Shown piece by piece: positions 15,867 to 25,202 of a stretch of 64,000 nt of DNA. Under the pieces are notes generated by a model. The model was not told where the DNA came from. It did no database searches and saw only the letters and a list, made by a program, of their open reading frames with translations. Made by a program: the position numbers and the translations under genes. The stretch spans positions 1 through 64,000 of the forward strand of contig NZ_CP014634.1 of NCBI RefSeq assembly GCF_001586215.1, written 5' to 3'. Source of the DNA: Corynebacterium simulans (GTDB lineage Bacteria; Actinomycetota; Actinomycetes; Mycobacteriales; Mycobacteriaceae). How positions within the stretch are numbered: position 1 is the first letter of the stretch; each line of letters opens with the position of its first letter.

Positions 15867-16018
15867 AGCCGCACGATCCGCGCGCCGTCATGGCGCCCGA
15901 GGAGGTCGACGCCGCGATGTCGGAAATCTTGGGGCAGCCGGCGGCGTCGCTAAGCGAAGAAGTAGCCCAACTAGATAACGCCCACGCCGTGCTGCGTGAG
16001 GCCTTGCAGGAGAACTAA
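15857..16018 (+). CDS. Small conserved actinobacterial protein between HAD phosphatase and tlyA
   Basis: 53 residues, starting inside the last codons of the HAD gene (10-base overlap) and ending one base into the tlyA ATG (TAATG). The sequence is acidic and probably two-helical (APEEVDAAMSEILGQ...LDNAHAVLREALQEN). Its position matches the small Rv1693 gene of M. tuberculosis, which argues it is real. Function unknown; tight coupling suggests co-translation with TlyA. Confidence 0.7.
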   Translation: MAIKPHDPRAVMAPEEVDAAMSEILGQPAASLSEEVAQLDNAHAVLREALQEN

Positions 16019-16827
16019 TGCCACCACAACGGCGTCGTTTGGATGCAGAACTCGTCCGCAGGAAGATCGCTCGTTCTAGGGAACAGGCCGTCGAGATGAT
16101 CAAAGCCGGCCGCGTTACCGTGGGCGGATTCAAGGCCAGCAAGCCCGCGACCGTCGTAGAGCCGGAAGTCTCCATCAAGGTTGAGGTGGCTGACAACGAT
16201 GACTGGGCTTCCCGCGGCGCGCATAAGTTGCTCGGCGCGCTGGAGGCTTTCGACGTCTCTTTGAAGGATAAGCGTGTTCTCGACGCCGGCGCGTCCACCG
16301 GTGGTTTCACCGACGTGTGCCTGCGCAACGGCGCTCGCGAGGTGCTCTCCGTCGACGTGGGCTACGGCCAGCTGCTGTGGCGCCTGCAGAACGACGAGCG
16401 CGTAAAGGTACTCGACCGGACCAACATCCGCAATCTTGATCTGAACATCACCGAGGGGCCTTGTGATGCCATGGTGGGTGATCTTTCCTTCATTTCCTTG
16501 AAGCTGGTGCTGCCCGCCATCGTCGATGTGATGGCTAAGGGCGCATGGCTGCTGCCCATGGTCAAGCCGCAGTTTGAGGTCGGCAAAGACCGTATCGGCG
16601 CTGGCGGCGTCGTCCGTTCGTCGGAGCTGCGTCAGGAGGTCACCGAGGAGGTGGCGCGCTTTGCGCAGACCTTGGGGGTTAGCGTCAAAGGCGTGGCAGC
16701 CTCACCGCTCCCGGGACCTAGCGGAAACGTGGAGTATTTCCTGTGGCTGGTCAAAGACGGCCAGGTAACCAAAGATGAAGATATCGCTGAGATGGTACGC
16801 ACCGCCATTGAGGAAGGGCCACAGTGA
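16018..16827 (+). CDS. tlyA: TlyA-family rRNA 2'-O-methyltransferase
   Basis: 269 residues. The N-terminal S4 RNA-binding domain (about 3-62: RRLDAELVRRKIARSREQAVEMIKAGRVTVGG) is followed by an FtsJ-like SAM-binding domain with VLDAGASTGGFTDVCL at about residue 90 and the VGDLSFISL strand. In mycobacteria TlyA methylates C1409 of 16S and C1920 of 23S rRNA, and its loss gives capreomycin resistance; the same target is expected here. Older annotations call it haemolysin. It starts on the stop of the small ORF and ends overlapping nadK by 4 bases. Confidence 0.93.
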   Translation: MPPQRRRLDAELVRRKIARSREQAVEMIKAGRVTVGGFKASKPATVVEPEVSIKVEVADNDDWASRGAHKLLGALEAFDVSLKDKRVLDAGASTGGFTDVCLRNGAREVLSVDVGYGQLLWRLQNDERVKVLDRTNIRNLDLNITEGPCDAMVGDLSFISLKLVLPAIVDVMAKGAWLLPMVKPQFEVGKDRIGAGGVVRSSELRQEVTEEVARFAQTLGVSVKGVAASPLPGPSGNVEYFLWLVKDGQVTKDEDIAEMVRTAIEEGPQ

Positions 16828-17705
16828 AGCGCGAAATTCTGCTTGTCCCGCACGCCAGCCGTGCAGACAACCTCGAGTCCACTATCCGCGCTGCTGAGAT
16901 TCTCCAGGAGGCCGGCATCACGGTCCGCGTCAGCGCGCCGGAACACGTGCTGCCGGAGCTGCAGCACGTTGAGCACACCCCGGCTGCGGCGGCAGGCTGC
17001 GAGCTCGTCCTCGTCCTAGGCGGCGATGGCACCTTCCTGCGTGCTGCCGACATGGCTCGCGCAGTCGATGTCCCGGTGTTGGGCATCAACCTGGGCCACG
17101 TGGGCTTCCTCGCGCAATGGGAAGCGGAATCCTTGGAGCGCGCGCTCGTGCGCGTTATTGATTGCGACTACGAGGTAGAGGACCGCCTTACTCTCGACGT
17201 CGAGGTCACTGACCGCTCTGGCAAGCTCATCGAGCGCGGTTGGGCACTCAACGAGGCCTCCATTGAAAACCTCAACCGTTCCGGTGTGCTGGACGCCATC
17301 TTGGAAATCGATGGCCGCCCTGTTTCTTCCTTTGGCTGCGACGGCGTGCTAATTTCCACGCCTACCGGATCTACCGCCTATGCATTCTCCGCTGGCGGAC
17401 CCGTGCTATGGCCGTCGTTGGACGCCCTCCTCGTGGTTCCAAATAACGCCCACGCCTTGTTCACGAAGCCGATGGTGGTCTCTCCTCTGTCCAAGGTCGC
17501 GGTAGAGTCGGCCTCGGCTACCTCTCCGGCAATCGTCATCTTGGATGGTTTCCGCGAAATCGCGATGCCGCCTGGTTCGCGTGTGGAGGCGGTGCGCGGT
17601 GCGCATCCGGTCAAGTGGGTGCGCCTGGATGACCAACCCTTTACGGATAGGTTGGTATCTAAGCTCCGATTGCCAGTGCACGGCTGGCGCGGCCCGCAAA
17701 GCTAG
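16824..17705 (+). CDS. nadK: NAD kinase
   Basis: 293 residues, GTG start overlapping the tlyA stop (GTGA). ATP- (or polyphosphate-) dependent phosphorylation of NAD to NADP. The family signatures are intact: GGDGTFLRAAD (GGDGT at residues 66-70), NLGHVGFLA, the NE-type motif in LNEASIEN, and STPTGSTAYAFSAGGP. It is part of the tlyA-nadK-recN run conserved across actinobacteria. Confidence 0.96.
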   Translation: MKREILLVPHASRADNLESTIRAAEILQEAGITVRVSAPEHVLPELQHVEHTPAAAAGCELVLVLGGDGTFLRAADMARAVDVPVLGINLGHVGFLAQWEAESLERALVRVIDCDYEVEDRLTLDVEVTDRSGKLIERGWALNEASIENLNRSGVLDAILEIDGRPVSSFGCDGVLISTPTGSTAYAFSAGGPVLWPSLDALLVVPNNAHALFTKPMVVSPLSKVAVESASATSPAIVILDGFREIAMPPGSRVEAVRGAHPVKWVRLDDQPFTDRLVSKLRLPVHGWRGPQS

Positions 17706-17738
17706 GCTTTTTAAGAGAAAGGCAGGTGTGGCACAGAC

Positions 17739-19415
17739 ATGCTCGTTGATATCACTATCGAGGACTTAGGCGTCATTGAGCGCTCTGCGGCAGAGTTCGC
17801 GGAAGGCCTCACCGTCTTAACCGGTGAGACCGGCGCTGGTAAGACCATGGTTGTCACCGGCCTACGCCTTCTGGCTGGCGGGCGTGCCGACGCCTCTCGC
17901 GTGCGTGACGGTGCACAGAAAGCAGCTGTGGAGGGGCGCTTTGCCACAGGTCGTGCGGCAGCCGCCGAGGTCGTGGAGTCCGTCGGTGGCGTCGCAGACG
18001 AGAATGGCGAATATATCGCCTCCCGCACGGTGTCGGCGGCTGGCCGCTCCCGCGCCTACCTGGGCGGGCGCGCGGTGCCTGCTGCAACGCTGGGTGATTT
18101 TTCTTCCCACGTTTTAACGGTGCACGGCCAAAACGATCAGCTGCGTCTTCTTGCCCCCGATCAGCAGTTGGCCGCGGTTGATCGCTCGGAGCCTGCAATT
18201 GCTAAGGTCCGCGAGACCTACACCGAGGCTTTTCGCGCCTGGCGCGAACTAGCCAAGGACTATAAGCGCCGCACGGAATCGCGCCGCGAGCTGGCGCAAG
18301 AGGTAGATCGCCTGCAATTCGCAATCAATGAAATTGGCGAGGTCGCCCCAGAACCGGGCGAGGACACAGAGCTTGTTACTCTTATCCAGCGCTTGCAGGA
18401 CGTTGATACCTTACGCGAGGCGGCAGCGACCGCGCTTTCGGCCGTAGACGGCGATGATTCTTTTGGCGAGGCCGAGGCTGCCTCCGCATTGTTGGGCCGG
18501 GCAACCAGCGCCCTGGTGGGCTCCAGCGATAAGGAACTTGCGGCATTGGGCGAACGCTTGAGCGATATCACCAGCCAGGTCTCCGATATCGCCGCCGAGC
18601 TGGGCACGTACTTAGAATCGCTACCTGCCGACCCAAACCTGCTCGAAGAATCGCTGCGCCGTCAGCAAGATCTGAAGCAGCTGACCCGCAAGTATGCCGC
18701 CGACATCGACGGCGTTTTGGCTTGGCGTGACGCCGCGGCAGAAAAACTCGACTCCATGGATACCTCCGCCGAGGTTTTGGAAGAGCTCAAGGCTAAGGTC
18801 ATGGAGGCCGAGAAACAAATGGTAGCTAAGGCCAGCGCGCTGACCAAGGCCCGCAAGAAGGCCGCGAAGAACCTAAGTAAGCAGGTCACCGAGGAAATCC
18901 ACGGACTTGCCATGCCGAATTCCGCGCTCAACGTGGAAATCCGAGAAGCGAAGTACTCCAAGACCGGTGCCGACGAAGTGGAGTTTCAACTCAACGGCAA
19001 GCCGCTGGCAGGCGCGGCCTCTGGCGGCGAGCTTTCCCGCGTCATGCTGGCGCTGGAGGTCGTGTTGGCGGATGGAGATGGTGCGACCATGGTCTTCGAC
19101 GAGGTCGACGCCGGCGTGGGCGGCCGCGCCGCGGTAGAAATCGGGCGTCGCCTAGCGCGTCTAGCTACCTCCAACCAGGTCATCGTGGTCACCCACCTGC
19201 CACAGGTTGCCGCCTATGCAGATAGTCACCTGCATGTCTCGAAGGAGAAATTCACCTCCGGTGTCAGCGATCTCAGCGCTAGCGAGCGGGTAGAAGAACT
19301 TGCCCGCATGCTCGCGGGTCTGGATGATACTGAGACCGGCCGCGCGCATGCCCAGGAATTGTTCGATCGCGCCCAGGCAGAAGTGGCAGCGTTCCGCGCG
19401 CCTTCCACAATTTAA
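17739..19415 (+). CDS. recN: DNA repair ATPase RecN
   Basis: 558 residues. SMC-like double-strand-break repair protein. Walker A GETGAGKT at residues 29-36; the central 150-380 segment is heptad-like coiled coil; the C-terminal half carries the ABC-type signature SGGELSRVMLALE, Walker B MVFDEVDAGVGG and the ATTHLPQVAAYAD-type H-loop (here VVTHLPQVAAYAD). It lies 33 bases after nadK with GAAAGGCAGG as ribosome site region. Full length. Confidence 0.95.
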   Translation: MLVDITIEDLGVIERSAAEFAEGLTVLTGETGAGKTMVVTGLRLLAGGRADASRVRDGAQKAAVEGRFATGRAAAAEVVESVGGVADENGEYIASRTVSAAGRSRAYLGGRAVPAATLGDFSSHVLTVHGQNDQLRLLAPDQQLAAVDRSEPAIAKVRETYTEAFRAWRELAKDYKRRTESRRELAQEVDRLQFAINEIGEVAPEPGEDTELVTLIQRLQDVDTLREAAATALSAVDGDDSFGEAEAASALLGRATSALVGSSDKELAALGERLSDITSQVSDIAAELGTYLESLPADPNLLEESLRRQQDLKQLTRKYAADIDGVLAWRDAAAEKLDSMDTSAEVLEELKAKVMEAEKQMVAKASALTKARKKAAKNLSKQVTEEIHGLAMPNSALNVEIREAKYSKTGADEVEFQLNGKPLAGAASGGELSRVMLALEVVLADGDGATMVFDEVDAGVGGRAAVEIGRRLARLATSNQVIVVTHLPQVAAYADSHLHVSKEKFTSGVSDLSASERVEELARMLAGLDDTETGRAHAQELFDRAQAEVAAFRAPSTI

Positions 19416-19432
19416 GTTTGTGACGGGGGACA

Positions 19433-20626
19433 ATGGCAGACATGAGTCTGTTTTCCCGTAACTCCGATCTGCCTGGTGAACACGGTGCGCTGCGTGACTG
19501 CACCCCGGGCGGAAAGGGCATGAAGAAGTTCGTCGAGGGTGACTTTGCCGTCATCAATGCCGCCAATATTTCCCGCCAGGAAGCGCAGATGCTGGTCGAT
19601 ATCAAGCCTGCAGCTGTCCTGAACGTCGCAGAATTTACCACAGGGTCCATCCCGAACTACGGCCCGCACATGCTGTTGGACGCTGGTGTGACCCTGATCG
19701 AAGGCGTGGGCGAGGAATTCGTCTCCAGCTTTAAGGACGGCAAGAAGGCGCGGATTAATGAGGAAGGCGCCGTCTTCATTGGCGATACCGAGGTGGCCAC
19801 GGGCAAGGTTGTGAGCCGCGAGAAGGCCGAGAAGAACTTCTCCTCTGCACAACGCGAACTGATTGACCATATGGAAGCTTTCTTCGGCAACTCCATCGAG
19901 TTCATCCATTCCGAGGGGCCGCTGCTTATCGACGGCCTAGGCGTTCCGGATTCCGGCACCGAGATGGCAGGCCGCAAGGTATTGGTTGTGTCGCCGTCCA
20001 CGGACCATCGCAACAAGGTGAAGCTGCTGCGCAACTTCATCCGCGAATACGAGCCGATCATCATTGGTGTGGATTCTGCAGCAGATACCGTGGTGGATTT
20101 GGGCTATAAGCCGGACTTTATCGTCGGTGATCCTTCCGAGATTAGCTCCGAGACTCTGCGCTGCGGTGCGCGCGTTATCCTGCCTGCAGATCCAGACGGC
20201 ACTGCGGAGGGCCTGGAGCGCATCCAAGACTTAGGCATCGGTGCGATGACCTTTCCGGCGGCAACAGACTCCGCCACCGATCTTGCGCTGCTGCTGGCTG
20301 ATTATCACGGCGCCCAGATGATTGTGCAGGTCGGCCGCTCCCTGGACCTGGACGATATCTTTGCTAAGCAAGAGCACGCTACTCCGGCTGCGATGCTTTC
20401 CCGTATGAAGGCGGGCACGCGCCTGGTGGATGCCGATTCCGTCATCAACCTTTACACCAACCCGAGCTCCGGCGGCATCGGATGGCTCTGGGCTCTGCTT
20501 GGCATCCTGGTTGCGCTGGCCGTGATCGTCATCATCGTGGGCTTGGGCGGCGACGCTTCCTTCGGTCAGAACCTCATCGATACCTGGAATAACTTTGCTT
20601 TGAGCGTGCAAGGATGGTTTAAGTAA
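19433..20626 (+). CDS. steA: SteA-like cytokinetic protein with thiamin-pyrophosphokinase-like fold
   Basis: 397 residues. The bulk is a cytoplasmic domain related to thiamin pyrophosphokinase (PIIIGVDSAADTVVDLGYKPDFIVGDPSEIS), and a single transmembrane helix lies near the C-terminus (LWALLGILVALAVIVIIVGLG, about residues 350-370). In C. glutamicum the orthologue and its neighbour SteB act together in septal cell-wall assembly. The stop overlaps the steB start by one base (TAATG). Position matches M. tuberculosis Rv1697. Confidence 0.88.
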   Translation: MADMSLFSRNSDLPGEHGALRDCTPGGKGMKKFVEGDFAVINAANISRQEAQMLVDIKPAAVLNVAEFTTGSIPNYGPHMLLDAGVTLIEGVGEEFVSSFKDGKKARINEEGAVFIGDTEVATGKVVSREKAEKNFSSAQRELIDHMEAFFGNSIEFIHSEGPLLIDGLGVPDSGTEMAGRKVLVVSPSTDHRNKVKLLRNFIREYEPIIIGVDSAADTVVDLGYKPDFIVGDPSEISSETLRCGARVILPADPDGTAEGLERIQDLGIGAMTFPAATDSATDLALLLADYHGAQMIVQVGRSLDLDDIFAKQEHATPAAMLSRMKAGTRLVDADSVINLYTNPSSGGIGWLWALLGILVALAVIVIIVGLGGDASFGQNLIDTWNNFALSVQGWFK

Positions 20627-21546
20627 TGGCGGGTAAGTCACTTCTTGTTGCTGGTCTTGGTTTCGGCACCGCCGTGGGCGTGGCCTTGGGAGCGCTGGCG
20701 ATTGCTCCGAATATGCCGTCGGGCGGCGCCGGAGGCGATTCATCGCTACGCGAGGAGTTCCAGAAGAAGGCTCAGAATGAGGAAGTGCTCAAGGCACAGG
20801 CAGACTCTAGCGACTCCGTCCTTGACAAACTGGCTCCCGTCGTAGTTGATGGCAGCTTGGCGCAGCGTCCCGTTCTGGTTATCTCTACTGGAGAAGCCAA
20901 CGAGGGCGACGTGCGCGCAATCCGCAGTTTGCTCAAGTCTGCGGATGCCGAAGATGCCGGCGAGATCAAGCTAACGGACGAGTTCTACCGCCAGGAGGGC
21001 GCGGATAAGCTGCTTTCTTTGGTCACTAGCGCATTGCCGGCGGGTGCCAAGCTTGATTCGAAGAAGGTGGATGCAGGCACGCACTCCGGCCAAGCGATGG
21101 CCGCGGCCTTGCTGATGGACCCGAAGACCACCGAGCCACTGGCTTCAACCAAGGACCGCGCGAACCTGCTGCAGGCGCTTCGCGATGCCGGCTATATCGA
21201 CTATGAAGACGGCACTATTTTGCCTGCACAGGCCGTGGTTTACGTCGGCGGTAAGGGCTTTCCTGGTTACTACACCGATCAGACGGTTAATTTCTTGCAG
21301 GCACTTGACGAGGCCGACGGAAACACTGTGGTGGCCGCACGCGTGGAGCAGGCTGCCGAAGATCGCGTTATTGGCAAGCTGCGTGAGGCCAAATCCGATA
21401 TCTCGACGGTGGACTCCATCGACCGCACCACCTCGCGCATGGCTGCGGTTATGGCGGCAAAGGAGCAGCTCGACGGAGGCAAGGGTGCCTATGGTGCTGC
21501 TTCCTCGGCCGATGCGGCGGCGCCGAGCCTGCCGGAGGAGCTCTAA
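20626..21546 (+). CDS. steB: SteB/MctB-family membrane-anchored envelope protein
   Basis: 306 residues. An N-terminal hydrophobic segment (SLLVAGLGFGTAVGVALGALAIA) anchors the protein; the rest, predicted outside the membrane, has a coiled coil at residues 40-65 and a conserved alpha/beta domain with VYVGGKGFPGYYTDQTVNFLQALDEADGNTVVA. Homologues are called copper transporter MctB (M. tuberculosis Rv1698) or SteB in C. glutamicum, where it partners SteA. It is co-translated with steA. The next ATG follows the stop directly; the pyrG gene usual at this point is absent. Confidence 0.85.
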   Translation: MAGKSLLVAGLGFGTAVGVALGALAIAPNMPSGGAGGDSSLREEFQKKAQNEEVLKAQADSSDSVLDKLAPVVVDGSLAQRPVLVISTGEANEGDVRAIRSLLKSADAEDAGEIKLTDEFYRQEGADKLLSLVTSALPAGAKLDSKKVDAGTHSGQAMAAALLMDPKTTEPLASTKDRANLLQALRDAGYIDYEDGTILPAQAVVYVGGKGFPGYYTDQTVNFLQALDEADGNTVVAARVEQAAEDRVIGKLREAKSDISTVDSIDRTTSRMAAVMAAKEQLDGGKGAYGAASSADAAAPSLPEEL

Positions 21547-22185
21547 ATGGCTCATGACTTCGAGGTACGCAGCAGTGAGCTGCTTCTCGACGCCCCGATC
21601 ATCGCGGTGCGCCGAGACGAAGTAGTGATGCCGGGCGGGACCACCGCCTACCGTGAGGTAGTAGAGCACTTTGGCGCTGTGGCTATTGTCGCGGTGGATA
21701 ATGAAGAGCGCATCGCCATGGTCAATCAATATCGCCGTAGTGCGGATAGGCGCCTGTGGGAACTTCCTGCTGGATTGCTCGACATCAAGGGGGAGGACGA
21801 ACTCACCGGAGCGAAGAGGGAACTGCAGGAAGAAGCCGGGCTGGCCGCTGAAGACTGGTCCGTGCTTGCGGATATCATCACCTCGCCGGGCTTCTGCGAG
21901 GAAGCAGTGCGCGTGTTTTTATCCCGCGGGTTAAGTGCTGTCCCGCGAATGGATGCTGAAGGTGATGAGGAAGCCGACATGGACTTCGCGTGGGTGCCGC
22001 TTGATGAGGCGGTCGATCGAGTGATTTCTGGTGACATCGTCAATTCGATAGCGGCCACCGGCATCTTGGCGGCCTATGCCGTTTATCGCGGCGGCCGCAA
22101 GCCGCGTAGCGTGGACGAGCCTTTCGAGCTGCGCCCTACGGCGATGGCTGCGCGTCGCCCCGGCCCTGACCTGAAGAAGCTGTGA
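21547..22185 (+). CDS. nudF: NUDIX hydrolase, ADP-ribose pyrophosphatase type
   Basis: 212 residues. The NUDIX box is complete: G, five residues, E, seven residues, RELQEEAGL (from [18 protein letters not shown], residues about 77-99). It probably hydrolyses ADP-ribose to AMP and ribose 5-phosphate, as does the M. tuberculosis Rv1700 enzyme in the same position. The ATG abuts the steB stop; its 3' end overlaps xerD by 4 bases. Confidence 0.9.
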   Translation: MAHDFEVRSSELLLDAPIIAVRRDEVVMPGGTTAYREVVEHFGAVAIVAVDNEERIAMVNQYRRSADRRLWELPAGLLDIKGEDELTGAKRELQEEAGLAAEDWSVLADIITSPGFCEEAVRVFLSRGLSAVPRMDAEGDEEADMDFAWVPLDEAVDRVISGDIVNSIAATGILAAYAVYRGGRKPRSVDEPFELRPTAMAARRPGPDLKKL

Positions 22186-23078
22186 AGGCGGAGGGACTAG
22201 CTGCGACGTGGCTCAACCACCTGGCGGTGGAAAAAGGCGCTTCGGCCAATACCTTGAGCAACTATCGCAGGGATGTGCGCCGCTATTTGGGCTGGCTGGC
22301 TGACAATGGGGTGGACGATTTAGCGGCAGTCGACCGTGGGATGGTTGAAAACTACCTGAAGTTTTTGCGCGGCTCGATGGCCGCGTCGTCGGCAAGCAGG
22401 GCTCTCATCGTCGCCCGTGGCCTGCACAAGTTCGCCGTGGCTGAGGGCATCCTCGACGTGGATGTGGCTAGTGAAGTGACTCCTCCGAAGAATGCGCAGC
22501 ACCTGCCGGAAACCCTGCAGATTGAGGAGGTAGAAAAGCTACTCGATTCGGTGCCTACGGGGGAAGTGGCTACTCCGATTGATATTCGCGACCGTGCGCT
22601 GCTGGAATTGCTCTACGGCACGGGTGCACGCATCACGGAGGTCATTTCTTTAACTGTTGATGATGTAACCGAAAACGATGGCATGTTGATGCTAACCGGT
22701 AAGGGCGATAAGCAGCGCTTGGTTCCGGTGGGATCACAGGCGCAAAAGGCCGTGGAGGAGTACTTGGTGCGGGGCCGGCCGGTTCTGTCGAAGGGCAAGT
22801 CCCATGCACTATTTCTCAATACGCGCGGTGGGTCTCTGTCTCGCCAAAGCGCATGGGCGGTGTTGAAACAGGCCGCCGCGCGGGCCGGGATTAAAAAGTC
22901 CATCTCACCGCACACGCTGCGCCACTCCTTTGCCACGCACCTATTAGAAGGCGGTGCGGACGTGCGTACCGTGCAGGAGTTGCTGGGGCATTCCTCGGTG
23001 ACAACGACTCAGATCTATACCCACGTCACGGCGGATTCTCTGCGCGAAGTCTGGCGCACGGCGCATCCCAGGGCTTAG
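22182..23078 (+). CDS. xerD: Tyrosine recombinase XerD
   Basis: 298 residues, GTG start overlapping the NUDIX stop. With XerC it resolves chromosome dimers at dif. All catalytic residues are visible: Arg in [12 protein letters not shown], Lys in [10 protein letters not shown], the [15 protein letters not shown] box, His in [11 protein letters not shown] and Tyr in IYTHV. The N-terminal SAM-like domain (residues 1-90) includes [15 protein letters not shown]. Position equals M. tuberculosis Rv1701. Confidence 0.94.
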   Translation: MKAEGLAATWLNHLAVEKGASANTLSNYRRDVRRYLGWLADNGVDDLAAVDRGMVENYLKFLRGSMAASSASRALIVARGLHKFAVAEGILDVDVASEVTPPKNAQHLPETLQIEEVEKLLDSVPTGEVATPIDIRDRALLELLYGTGARITEVISLTVDDVTENDGMLMLTGKGDKQRLVPVGSQAQKAVEEYLVRGRPVLSKGKSHALFLNTRGGSLSRQSAWAVLKQAAARAGIKKSISPHTLRHSFATHLLEGGADVRTVQELLGHSSVTTTQIYTHVTADSLREVWRTAHPRA

Positions 23079-23119
23079 GCTTAAACGAATTTAAAAATAG
23101 ACAGGAAAGTAAGTAGAAC

Positions 23120-24199
23120 ATGCGGAAAGATCTTGCCGGTGTAACACGCGGGGTAAAGCTGGGTGCAGCAACAGCGGTAGTGGCGATGGTGCTGGCGGTA
23201 GCGCCTGCGCAGGCACAGGACGCCTCAGTCTCTGTTCCAGCAGGCCAAACTTCGACCGTGTCCCTACCGGTCCCCGTGGACGTAAGTTATGCCGGTGAGG
23301 GCTGGAACATCAATGCCTCCGGCGGATCAGCTACGATTACCGCACCGCCCGAAGGCGGCCAAGTCACGGTGCCAGTAACCTACGAAGGCACGACCATTAG
23401 CCTGACGCTCGTGGCCGACGGTTCGGTCACCCAGGAAGACCTCAATAACGCCGGCGAGGACATCGCCAATGGAGGGGACGGCGGGGCAGTGCTGCATGGC
23501 GGCAGTGGTGCTGCCGGTGACCCGCCTGGTGGCGGTGCCACTGGTGAAGGCGCTGGCGGCGGTGATAGCGGCGACGGTGGTTCTGCTGGTGAAGATTCTG
23601 GTTCCGGGACTGGCGCTGATGGTGGTGCTGCTAGTGGCAATGGCGCCCAGGGCGGTGTGTCAGGAGGTGACCCTGCGAATAATCCGGCGGCAGCAGGTGG
23701 GGTCGATGTGTCGCAGGCGGAGTACATCAACCTGGACGCAACGATTGAAGGCCAGACCATCACGGCGCAGATGGGCGTGATGCAGGCTCTGGATCTGTAT
23801 AACCGCTTCAAGGACACTGACGAGGCTGGCGTTACGCTGCGCTATCTCAATGCGAAGGGCGAGTTCATCAAGGGCGTTCAGCGCAAGGTGGATAAGTCCT
23901 CGCGCACGCTTGAGTTGACCTATCCGGAAGGCCAAACCCCGGATAACCCATTCATCATGGAGCTGGTCCGCGATTCCGATAACGCGGCGGTGCTCGTAGT
24001 GACGCTGACGGACCCAAATAAGGAAACTGCCGGAGAAGTACCAAACCCTGACAATGGCTCCGGTGAAGGTGCCAATGCGGATTCGAAGAATAGTTCTTCG
24101 ATTCTTCCGTGGGCTATTGGTGCCGGCGGCGTTCTGCTTTTAATTGTGCTGGGATGGCTGCTTTCGCGTCGCCGTAAATCAAGTCAAGAGACTGGATAG
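23120..24199 (+). CDS. Secreted, Gly-rich, membrane-anchored surface protein
   Basis: 359 residues, family not recognised. Features in order: signal peptide residues 1-32 ending AQA before QDAS; a beta-rich domain (about 33-115); a linker of about 80 residues made almost only of Gly, Ala, Ser, Asp; a second folded domain (about 198-310) with ATIEGQTITAQMGVMQALDLYNRF; then a transmembrane helix (WAIGAGGVLLLIVLGWLLS) and the positive tail RRRKSS. There is no LPXTG motif, so it is held by the membrane helix. It stands alone, 41 bases after xerD and before the parA promoter. A coryneform envelope protein is the safest description. Confidence 0.75.
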   Translation: MRKDLAGVTRGVKLGAATAVVAMVLAVAPAQAQDASVSVPAGQTSTVSLPVPVDVSYAGEGWNINASGGSATITAPPEGGQVTVPVTYEGTTISLTLVADGSVTQEDLNNAGEDIANGGDGGAVLHGGSGAAGDPPGGGATGEGAGGGDSGDGGSAGEDSGSGTGADGGAASGNGAQGGVSGGDPANNPAAAGGVDVSQAEYINLDATIEGQTITAQMGVMQALDLYNRFKDTDEAGVTLRYLNAKGEFIKGVQRKVDKSSRTLELTYPEGQTPDNPFIMELVRDSDNAAVLVVTLTDPNKETAGEVPNPDNGSGEGANADSKNSSSILPWAIGAGGVLLLIVLGWLLSRRRKSSQETG

Positions 24200-24238
24200 T
24201 CTTGCTTGATCGCGATGAAAGGGTCAGAGCGGGTACTC

Positions 24239-24255
24239 TATAATCACAACGTTGT
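24239..24255 (+). promoter_or_regulatory. -10 box and adjacent 10-bp palindrome upstream of the parA-like gene
   Basis: TATAAT at 24239-24244, followed at once by the palindrome ACAACGTTGT (24246-24255). No convincing -35 hexamer is seen at the right spacing. The palindrome lies at the expected start of transcription and could be an operator. Confidence 0.45.
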
Positions 24256-24312
24256 AATCAGCCACCCGCATCGGGTGGCACTGGCGATCGATTTGTGGTC
24301 AAGGAAGCAGGT

Positions 24313-25191
24313 GTGACTGTGGGCGAAGAGGGACTGTTTGCAGCCTCTGAAGCGCAGGTGGGGCTGACTGGGCGTCCAATCCGTGAGCTGCCAGATCCAG
24401 CTCCGTTGGAAAAGCACGGGCCAGCAACCATCATTTCGATGTGTAATCAAAAGGGTGGCGTTGGCAAAACCACCTCGACCATCAACATGGGCGCGTGCCT
24501 TGCAGAGTTGGGCCGTAAAGTCTTGCTCGTTGACTTGGACCCGCAGGGTGCACTGTCCGCAGGCTTGGGCCTGACCCATGATCAAATCGAGGACACCATC
24601 TATGACGTGATGTTGGATAGCCAGACTTCTATCCATTCCGCCATCCAACACACTGGTGTGCCGAACCTCGACCTTGTGCCGGCCAACATTGATTTGTCGG
24701 CCGCGGAGATTCAGATGGTCAACGAGGTCGGCCGTGAGCACACCTTGGCCCGTGCGCTGCGCCCTATCCGCCGTGATTATGACTTCATCATCATTGATTG
24801 TCAGCCGTCATTGGGCCTGCTTACGGTCAATGCTTTGGCCTGTTCCCAGGGCGTCATCATCCCGATGGAGTGCGAGTTCTTCTCCTTGCGCGGTCTCGCA
24901 CTTTTGACCGATACCGTGGACAAAGTTTCCGAGCGCATCAACTTCGACCTTGAGGTCATGGGCATCTTGGTCACCATGTTTGACCGCCGCACCAAGCACG
25001 CCCGAGAGGTGATGGATCGCGTCGTCCAGTACTTCGGTGACAAGGTCTTCGACACCGTTATTACTCGTACGGTCCGTTTCCCGGAGACATCCGTGGCCGG
25101 TGAGCCGATTACCAGCTGGGCTCCTAGCTCCCAGGCGGCGCAGCAATACCGCAACCTCGCTAAAGAGGTTATTGAGCGCTCCACCGTCTAG
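24313..25191 (+). CDS. ParA/Soj-like ATPase of the scpAB operon
   Basis: 292 residues from the GTG at 24313, chosen because AAGGAAG (24301-24307) sits 5 bases upstream; an in-frame GTG at 24295 is the alternative. The deviant Walker A is QKGGVGKTTSTIN near residue 46, LVDLDPQGALS is the A' motif and DYDFIIIDCQPSLGLL the Walker B region. The first 40 residues are a tail typical of this group. It directly precedes scpA and scpB, as in M. tuberculosis Rv1708-Rv1710, and no parB is next to it. A role in chromosome organisation with ScpAB is inferred from context. Confidence 0.88.
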   Translation: MTVGEEGLFAASEAQVGLTGRPIRELPDPAPLEKHGPATIISMCNQKGGVGKTTSTINMGACLAELGRKVLLVDLDPQGALSAGLGLTHDQIEDTIYDVMLDSQTSIHSAIQHTGVPNLDLVPANIDLSAAEIQMVNEVGREHTLARALRPIRRDYDFIIIDCQPSLGLLTVNALACSQGVIIPMECEFFSLRGLALLTDTVDKVSERINFDLEVMGILVTMFDRRTKHAREVMDRVVQYFGDKVFDTVITRTVRFPETSVAGEPITSWAPSSQAAQQYRNLAKEVIERSTV

Positions 25192-25202
25192 GAAGTTTAT
25201 CC

